From Phycicoccus duodecadis (GTDB lineage: Bacteria > Actinomycetota > Actinomycetes > Actinomycetales > Dermatophilaceae): DNA of 64,000 nucleotides. The notes beneath the pieces were generated by a model. That model was not told where the DNA came from. It saw only the letters and a list, made by a program, of their open reading frames with translations, and did no database searches. How positions within the stretch are numbered: position 1 is the stretch's first letter; the number at the start of each line of letters is the position of its first letter. A program made the position numbers and the translations under genes. Location: NCBI RefSeq assembly GCF_002846495.1, contig NZ_PJNE01000001.1, positions 248,001 to 312,000 of the forward strand, written 5' to 3'. Shown here piece after piece: positions 59,118-64,000 of this stretch.

Positions 59118-60020
59118 GTGCCCTTCGAGGAGCAGCCCGCCCGGGTCGCGGCGGCCGGGCATGTGCCGCTCGGCGCGCTGTGCGGGCACCTGCTGCGCCG
59201 GGCCCAGCAGCACCACACGGAGGTGTGGGCGGGCGTCGTCGGGCCCGACGCGACCGGCCCCCAGTACGCCGTCCTCTCGGCCGTCGAGGCCCGCCCGGGC
59301 GTCGACCAGCGCACGGTCGGTGCCCTCGCCTCGCTCGACCGGAGCACCACCGCGCAGGTCGTCCGGCGGCTCGAGACCCGCGGCTGGCTGACCCGCGTGA
59401 CCGACCCCGCCGACCGCCGCCGCGACCTCCTCGGCCTCACCTCGTCGGGTGCGGCGCAGCTGCGGGCTCTGCACCCGCGGGCCAGCATCGTCCAGGACCG
59501 GCTGCTGGCGCCCCTGTCCGCGCGTGAGCGGAGCGCGTTCGTGCGGGACCTCGCGGCGGTGGCCCGGGTCGAGGACGTCCCCGGCGCGGGGCACGGGCCC
59601 GACGCCCCGTGGCGGATCCCGGGGCACCTGCTGCGCCGGGCCCAGCAGGTGCACACGGCGATCTTCGCCGAGATGCTCGGCGGTGCCCTCACGGGGCCCC
59701 AGTACGCCGTCCTCCACGTGCTCGACGGTCGGCCCGGCGTCGACCAGGGGGAGCTCGGCGCCCGGACCGGCCTGGACCGCTCCACCACCGCCGATGTGGG
59801 GGCACGTCTCGAACGGCGCGGCTGGGTCACCCGCGAGCGCGACCCCGACGACGCTCGCCGTCGGCGCCTCTCCCTGACCGGCGAGGGCCGCCGCGCGCTG
59901 GACGAGCACGAACCCCGGGTCCTCGCGCTCCAGGACGTCGTCCTGGCTCCCCTCCCCGCCCGGGCCCGCCCCTCGTTCCGCGCGCGGCTGGCCCGCGTCG
60001 CCCGCCTGCCCGACGCCTGA
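59118..60020 (+). CDS. Single-chain tandem MarR regulator (MobR-like context)
   Basis: 300 residues, GTG 59118. Two complete MarR domains in one chain: 17-150 (HLLRRAQQHHTEVWAG, GPQYAVLSAVEARPGVDQRTVGALASLDRSTTAQVVRRLE, wing TDPADRRRDLLGLT) and 163-300 (HLLRRAQQVHTAIFAE, GPQYAVLHVLDGRPGVDQGELGARTGLDRSTTADV, wing RDPDDARRRRLSLT). The period is 146 residues. The DNA has an identical 27-base segment at 59184-59210 and 59622-59648. Ordinary MarR proteins are about 145 residues and dimerise. It lies 88 bp upstream of the mobA-like gene; from memory, Comamonas MobR is a MarR repressor of mobA, released by 3-hydroxybenzoate. Confidence 0.9.
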   Translation: MPFEEQPARVAAAGHVPLGALCGHLLRRAQQHHTEVWAGVVGPDATGPQYAVLSAVEARPGVDQRTVGALASLDRSTTAQVVRRLETRGWLTRVTDPADRRRDLLGLTSSGAAQLRALHPRASIVQDRLLAPLSARERSAFVRDLAAVARVEDVPGAGHGPDAPWRIPGHLLRRAQQVHTAIFAEMLGGALTGPQYAVLHVLDGRPGVDQGELGARTGLDRSTTADVGARLERRGWVTRERDPDDARRRRLSLTGEGRRALDEHEPRVLALQDVVLAPLPARARPSFRARLARVARLPDA

Positions 60021-60060
60021 GCCGACACCGGCTCCCCCTCGGCCTCTGCGACCATTTCAT

Positions 60061-60072
60061 TCAGTACACTGA
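60061..60072. promoter_or_regulatory. Candidate MarR operator upstream of the mobA-like gene
   Basis: TCAGT (60061-60065) and ACTGA (60068-60072) form an inverted repeat around AC, in an AT-rich island between the tandem MarR stop and the monooxygenase ribosome site (AAGGAG, about 60098-60103). Binding is inferred. Confidence 0.45.
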
Positions 60073-60108
60073 CGAATTGTGCGGGCGTCGTCCGCGGAAG
60101 GAGACCCC

Positions 60109-62013
60109 ATGCAGGCCTACCTCGACGGTTTCCACCCCGGCGACCCCGCGCTCACCCCGACCCCGGCCGCCGCGCCGTCGCCCGCGCCGGACGAGGTGGA
60201 CGTCCTGGTCGTGGGGACCGGGCCCGCCGGGCTCGTCCTGGCCGCCCAGCTCGCCCGCTTCCCCGACGTGACGACCCGGGTGGTCGAGCGCCGCGCAGGT
60301 CCGCTCGACCGGGGCCATGCCGACGGGGTGGCGTGCCGCTCGATGGAGATGTTCGAGGCCTTCGGCTTCGCCCATCGTGTGCTGCACGAGGCCTGCGCGG
60401 TCACCGAGACCGTGTTCTGGAGCCCCGATCCCGAGCGACCCGAGCACATCGTCCGCAGCGGCCGCGTCCAGGACGTCGAGGACGGGCTGTCGGAGTTCCC
60501 CCACCTGATCCTGAACCAGGCGCGGATCGGTGACTTCCTGCTCGACGCGATGCGGACGGCGCCCGCGCGCCTGGAGCCGGAGTACGGCCTCGAGATGGTC
60601 TCGCTCGACGTCGGCGACGAGGGCACCCATCCGGTGACCGTGACGTTGCGCCCCACCGACGGCGGACCCGACGCGGGGACGACCACGGTGCGTGCCCGCT
60701 ACGTCGTGGGGTGCGACGGCGCCCGGAGCGCGGTGCGCGGCGCCATCGGCCGTGGCCTCCACGGGGACTCGGCCAACCAGGCGTGGGGAGTCATGGACGT
60801 CCTGGCCGTGACCGACTTCCCGGACATCCGGTTCAAGAACGTCGTCCGGTCCGCGGGCGGCGGCAGCATGCTCGTGATCCCCCGCGAGGGCGGCTACCTC
60901 GTCCGGATGTACGTCGAGATGGACCGGCTGGCCCCCGGGGAGCGCGTCGGCGCCCGCGCGGTCACGGCCGACGACGTCATCGCGGCGGCGCGGCGGATCC
61001 TGCACCCGCACACCCTCGAGGTGAAGGAGGTCGCGTGGTGGTCGGTCTACGAGATCGGGCAGCGCCTGACGGACCGCTTCGACGACGGAGGCGACGGCCG
61101 GGACGCCGCCCTCCCCCGGGTCTTCCTCGCCGGCGACGCGTGTCACACCCACAGCCCGAAGGCCGGCCAGGGCATGAACGTCTCGATGCAGGACGCCTTC
61201 AACCTCGGCTGGAAGCTGGCCGCCGTGGTGCGGGGCCGGGCCCGCCCCGACCTGCTCCGTACCTACTCGGCGGAGCGACAGGCCGTGGCGCAGCGGCTCA
61301 TCGACTTCGACCGTGAGTTCGCGACCATGCTCACCGCCGGCGCGGCCGGGCCCGGTCCCGCCCCCGGGGGGTTCCAGGAGCACTTCGCCCGGCAGGGGCG
61401 GTACACGGCCGGGGTCGCGACGCGGTACCCCGCCGGGATGCTGACCGGCGACGAGGCCGGGCAGCACCTCGCCCGGGGGTTCGGCGTCGGTGAGCGGTTC
61501 CACTCCGCCCCGGTGGTCCGCCTCGCCGATGCGCGGCGGATGCACCTGGGGCACATCCACGAGGCCGACGGGCGCTGGCGGGTCTACGCCTTCGGGGACC
61601 GGGCCGACCCCCGGTCGCCGGAGTCACGCCTGCGCGCGTTCTGCGGGGTCCTGGGCGACCCGCGGCGCTCGCCGGTCGCCCGGTTCACCCGCCCGGGCGA
61701 GGACCCCGACGCCGTGGTCGACGTCCGCGCCGTCCTCCAGCAGGACCATGTGCGGGTCACCACGGCCGACCTTCCCCTCGCGCTCCTCCCCCGCAAGGGC
61801 CGCTTCGGCCTGGTGGACTACGAGAAGGTGTTCACCCCCGACCCGGACGAGGACGTCTTCACGGTGCGGGGCATCGACCGCGAGGCCGGGTGCCTGGTGC
61901 TCGTCCGGCCGGACCAGTACGTGGCCCACGTCCTGCCTCTCGACGCCGCGGACGAGCTCGGCGCGTTCCTCGAGCGCGTCCTGCTGCCCGCGGGAGCCGC
62001 CGCGACGGGCTGA
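60109..62013 (+). CDS. mobA: 3-hydroxybenzoate 4-monooxygenase (MobA-like flavoprotein)
   Basis: 634 residues from ATG 60109 (AAGGAG upstream). Class A FAD monooxygenase of the phenol-2-monooxygenase group: LVVGTGPAGLVLAAQLA (about 33-48), DG motif VVGCDGARSAVRG, GD motif FLAGDACHTHSPKAGQGMN (core GDACHTHSPKAGQG), and a C-terminal thioredoxin-like domain from about 450 (SAPVVRLADARRMHLGHI). Length fits MobA (about 640) rather than PobA (about 400). It would convert 3-hydroxybenzoate to protocatechuate, feeding the 42-49 kb operon. Phenol or other hydroxyarenes remain possible substrates. Confidence 0.85.
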   Translation: MQAYLDGFHPGDPALTPTPAAAPSPAPDEVDVLVVGTGPAGLVLAAQLARFPDVTTRVVERRAGPLDRGHADGVACRSMEMFEAFGFAHRVLHEACAVTETVFWSPDPERPEHIVRSGRVQDVEDGLSEFPHLILNQARIGDFLLDAMRTAPARLEPEYGLEMVSLDVGDEGTHPVTVTLRPTDGGPDAGTTTVRARYVVGCDGARSAVRGAIGRGLHGDSANQAWGVMDVLAVTDFPDIRFKNVVRSAGGGSMLVIPREGGYLVRMYVEMDRLAPGERVGARAVTADDVIAAARRILHPHTLEVKEVAWWSVYEIGQRLTDRFDDGGDGRDAALPRVFLAGDACHTHSPKAGQGMNVSMQDAFNLGWKLAAVVRGRARPDLLRTYSAERQAVAQRLIDFDREFATMLTAGAAGPGPAPGGFQEHFARQGRYTAGVATRYPAGMLTGDEAGQHLARGFGVGERFHSAPVVRLADARRMHLGHIHEADGRWRVYAFGDRADPRSPESRLRAFCGVLGDPRRSPVARFTRPGEDPDAVVDVRAVLQQDHVRVTTADLPLALLPRKGRFGLVDYEKVFTPDPDEDVFTVRGIDREAGCLVLVRPDQYVAHVLPLDAADELGAFLERVLLPAGAAATG

Positions 62014-62075
62014 GGCCGGTGGAACGCAACCACGGGCGCGCCGAGGGTTGGCGCGGCCGGCCGCCGGGTACTCGC

Positions 62076-62107
62076 AGGCCATCGACGAAAGGAGCCCTCG
62101 ATGGCCT
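62076..62107 (+). promoter_or_regulatory. Hairpin enclosing a ribosome site, with the start codon in the stem
   Basis: AGGCCATCGA (62076-62085) pairs perfectly with TCGATGGCCT (62098-62107). The 12-base loop contains AAAGGAG (62088-62094). The ATG at 62101 is inside the 3' arm. Folding would hide the start codon of the small ORF and, by coupling, affect the SRPBCC gene. Confidence 0.6.
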
Positions 62108-62178
62108 CCTCCCGCACCCCTCCCCCGTCCGTGCCGACCCGCGCGACGACCCCGCCACCGACGAGGATGACCCGATGA
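62101..62178 (+). CDS. 25-residue leader ORF coupled to the SRPBCC gene
   Basis: ATG 62101 has AAAGGAG six bases upstream. The 25-residue product is Pro/Thr/Ser-rich (begins MASSRTPPPS, ends PTRMTR). Its TGA overlaps the ATG of the next gene (ATGA at 62175-62178), so ribosomes finishing it can restart there. The next gene has no strong ribosome site of its own. It is probably a translation leader rather than a functional peptide. Confidence 0.5.
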   Translation: MASSRTPPPSVPTRATTPPPTRMTR

Positions 62179-62669
62179 CCGACGAACGACGCCTGCACCG
62201 CCCCCGCGTGTCCCGCTCGGTGGCCGCTCCCGCCGAGGCCGTGTGGGACGTGGTCCGCGACGGCTGGCAGTACGCGACGTGGGTCGTGGGCGCCAGCCGG
62301 GTGCGCGACGTCGACCAGGGGTGGCCCCAGCCCGGCACCCGGCTGCACCACAGCGTCGGTCTGTGGCCGGCCACGCTCTCCGACACCACCGTCGTCGAGG
62401 AGGCCGATCCCCCGCGGCGCATCCTCCTCACCGCCCGCGGGTGGCCCGCCGGGGAGGCCCGGGTCGAGATCGAGGTGGTCGCGGACGGGCCGGAGACCTG
62501 CACGGTCTCGATCGCCGAGGACGCCTCCAACGGGCCCGGGCGCCTGGTCCCGATGCCGCTGCGGCAGGCGGTGATCCTGCCGCGCAACCGCGAGACGTTG
62601 CTGCGGCTCGCCCTGGTGGCCGAGGGCCGCTACCGGCTGTCCCGCGGGGAGGGCACCCAGCCCGCATGA
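62175..62669 (+). CDS. SRPBCC (START-like) family protein
   Basis: 164 residues, ATG 62175. It has the SRPBCC polyketide-cyclase pattern: SRSVAAPAEAVWDVVRDGWQYATWVVG (core VAAPAEAVWDVVRDG), GTRLHHSVG, a central beta-sheet and a long C-terminal helix (RNRETLLRLALVAEGRY). These small hydrophobic-pocket proteins bind lipids or polyketides. In actinobacteria they often sit beside phytoene-dehydrogenase-like oxidoreductases, as here on the opposite strand. The function is unknown. Confidence 0.82.
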   Translation: MTDERRLHRPRVSRSVAAPAEAVWDVVRDGWQYATWVVGASRVRDVDQGWPQPGTRLHHSVGLWPATLSDTTVVEEADPPRRILLTARGWPAGEARVEIEVVADGPETCTVSIAEDASNGPGRLVPMPLRQAVILPRNRETLLRLALVAEGRYRLSRGEGTQPA

Positions 62670-62720
62670 CCCTGCTCGCGTGACACTGCTTCCGTGACGC
62701 CGCTCCCGTGACGCCGCCCG
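62665..62720 (+). repeat. Four 14-bp tandem repeats across the SRPBCC stop codon
   Basis: Units CATGACCCTGCTCG, CGTGACACTGCTTC, CGTGACGCCGCTCC and CGTGACGCCGCCCG begin at 62665, 62679, 62693 and 62707. The stop codon TGA is in the first. Because 14 is not a multiple of 3, TGA recurs in each frame. It may be a slippage product. Confidence 0.85.
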
Positions 62721-62733
62721 CGCGCGGGCGGCG
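62712..62733. terminator. Perfect 22-bp GC palindrome between convergent genes
   Basis: CGCCGCCCGCG followed by CGCGGGCGGCG lies between the SRPBCC stop and the convergent oxidoreductase stop (62740). It can form a hairpin on either strand. No T-tract is present, so terminator function is probable but not certain. Confidence 0.6.
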
Positions 62734-62739
62734 GCGGGG

Positions 62740-64000
62740 TCAGCGGTCCGGCCGCAGCACCCGCGCCCAGGCAGTGCGGGCCAGCGCCCGGCGGGCCGGC
62801 CCGAGGGGCCCGTGCTGGGCCAGGGCGACCACGGCGGCGTTCCATCCGCAGGCTCCGTGGACGCCGCCCCCGGGGTGGGCGGAGGCACTGGCCAGGAACA
62901 ACCCCGGGACGGGTGTCTCCGGGCGGCCCAGGCCCCGCGTGGGGCGGAACACCAGCTGCTGGTGCAGGCCGGCCGTCCCGCCGTTGAGCGCGCCCCGGCT
63001 GAGGTTCGTGTCGTCGGCCTCCAGCGAGGCCGGGGACTGGACGTGGCGCGCCAGCACGCTCGAGCCGAAGCCCGGCGCCACCCGCTCCACCTCCTGCTCC
63101 ATCCGCTCGACCTGGCGGGCCACGACCTCGGGGTCGCGGGCGCCCTCGCGCGGTAGGTGGCTGTAGGCCCAGGCCGACTCGGTCCCGACGGGTGAGCGCG
63201 TGGGGTCGGCCGTCGTCATCTGGCCGAACAGCACGAAGGGCCGCTCGGGCACGCGGTCGACGGCCAGGTCGGCCGCCACCCCGACCAGCCCGTCGTCGTC
63301 GGCGCCCAGGTGGACGGTGCCCGCGCCACGGACCTCGGGCGACACCCACGGGACCGGTCGCTCCAGGGCCCAGTCGACCTTGATGGTCGCCGGGTCCCAC
63401 TGGAAGCGCCGCAGGTCCGCACGGAAGCGGTCGGGCAGGACCTCGTCGGCCAGGAGCCGCTCGTAGAGTGCGGGCGCCGACACGTCGGCCACCACCGCGC
63501 GACGGGCACGGACCCGCCGCCCGTCGGCGAGGCGGACCCCGCGGGCCTGCCCGCTGACGACCTCGACCGCTTCGGCGCGCACCCCGCAGAGCACCTGGAC
63601 CCCGCAGGACTCGGCCCGGCGCCGCAGCGCCTCCGCGAGCCGCCCGGCGCCGCCCTGCGGCACGGGGAAACCGACGTCCTGGCCCAGCATCACCAGGAGC
63701 CACCCGAACAGCGCGCTCCCCGCCCCGTCGGGCGGGAGGTCGCTGTGCATGGCGTTGCCGGTGAACAGGACCCGCGCCTCCTCGCTGCGGAACTCCTCGT
63801 GCCCGAACCGGCGCACCGAGCTCAGGGCCAGGCGGGCCAGGTCGAGGGTGCCGGCGACGTGCGCGGTGCGGGCCAGCCGCAGGGCGGGGCGCACCGGCGG
63901 GAGGGGCGTGAAGAGGGCGTCCAGCAGGGGGTCGCGGATGCGCTGCCACTGCTGCACCAGGCGCAGCCACGCGTCGCCGTCACCGGCCGCGTGGGCCTCC
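62740..64000 (-). CDS. Phytoene-dehydrogenase-like FAD oxidoreductase (5' end outside window)
   Basis: 420 codons are visible and the frame stays open at the right edge, where the N-terminal FAD Rossmann motif must lie. Recognisable parts are the substrate region (GHEEFRSEEARVLFTGNAMHSDLPPDGAGSALFGW; core NAMHSDLPPDGAGSALFGW), PVPQGGAGRLAEALRRRAESCGV with GGAG, the NAD(P)/FAD strand GVRLADGRRVRARRAVVADVS, and the C-terminal FAD contact FLASASAHPGGGVHGACGWNAA (core SASAHPGGGVHGACGWNA). This is the CrtI/COG1233 family outside known carotenoid clusters; no other carotenoid gene is in the window. The substrate is unknown. Confidence 0.85.
   Translation of the reverse strand, partial: EAHAAGDGDAWLRLVQQWQRIRDPLLDALFTPLPPVRPALRLARTAHVAGTLDLARLALSSVRRFGHEEFRSEEARVLFTGNAMHSDLPPDGAGSALFGWLLVMLGQDVGFPVPQGGAGRLAEALRRRAESCGVQVLCGVRAEAVEVVSGQARGVRLADGRRVRARRAVVADVSAPALYERLLADEVLPDRFRADLRRFQWDPATIKVDWALERPVPWVSPEVRGAGTVHLGADDDGLVGVAADLAVDRVPERPFVLFGQMTTADPTRSPVGTESAWAYSHLPREGARDPEVVARQVERMEQEVERVAPGFGSSVLARHVQSPASLEADDTNLSRGALNGGTAGLHQQLVFRPTRGLGRPETPVPGLFLASASAHPGGGVHGACGWNAAVVALAQHGPLGPARRALARTAWARVLRPDR

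Overview
The window is very GC-rich DNA with dense coding on both strands, frequent GTG/TTG starts and many 4-nt stop/start overlaps. The gene content fits an actinobacterium of the Intrasporangiaceae/Dermatophilaceae type (inference): a GTP-type PEP carboxykinase, a TmsA/TmsB pair for 10-methyl fatty acids, a mycobacterial-type FadA2-FabG4-HtdX set, a PGPGW-motif membrane protein and PadR/IclR/FCD-GntR regulators. There is no phage, transposase, integrase or CRISPR array.

Layout. (1) 1-7.4 kb: a cyclic-nucleotide neighbourhood. An MFS / cNMP-binding / patatin fusion (cut by the left edge) and a metallo-beta-lactamase-fold hydrolase run on the minus strand. They face a divergent 1264-aa class III cyclase-ATPase-TPR protein built like soluble adenylyl cyclase. 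An exported protein of unknown function follows. (2) 9-16.5 kb: lipid genes. These are thiolase, high-molecular-weight FabG and a HtdX-like hydratase with a divergent TetR, then tmsB, tmsA and a MOSC gene, and a tRNA-Val(CAC). (3) 16.6-22.7 kb: housekeeping. A PGPGW membrane protein, pabC and pabB (folate), an NmrA-like reductase, pckG and an acyltransferase.

(4) 22.8-38.7 kb: the most unusual part. A two-component system is divergent from a plus-strand operon encoding a 1837-aa secreted SdrD_B/IPT/beta-helix protein, three consecutive two-cupredoxin multicopper-oxidase-like exported proteins, a single-pass membrane protein and a CopC-CopD fusion. Copper ligands are split between the oxidase-like proteins. 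The first keeps a complete type 1 site and four trinuclear-site histidines in domain 1. The second keeps only the four complementary histidines in domain 2. The third has lost nearly all ligands. The intergenic region carries an 11-bp phased array of CTGAC-type half-sites, as expected for an OmpR-family regulator. A decayed C-terminal piece of a HelD/UvrD-like helicase lies at the right end.

(5) 39-42 kb: DUF1003 and slipin genes, then a coupled hemerythrin and glycosyltransferase pair. (6) 42.3-62 kb: a protocatechuate hub. The minus-strand operon pobA-ligJ-ligK-ligI-ligAB-ligC-AKR encodes 4-hydroxybenzoate hydroxylation and the 4,5-cleavage pathway to pyruvate and oxaloacetate. On the plus strand a 4,5-dihydroxyphthalate-decarboxylase-like enzyme, an aldehyde dehydrogenase, a four-gene ABC importer and a MobA-type 3-hydroxybenzoate 4-monooxygenase would feed the same intermediate. 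IclR, PadR, FCD-GntR and a single-chain tandem MarR protein sit among them with recognisable candidate operators. No LigU-type isomerase was found, so one pathway step is unassigned. (7) 62-64 kb: a hairpin-embedded 25-codon ORF coupled to an SRPBCC gene, convergent with a phytoene-dehydrogenase-like gene cut by the right edge.
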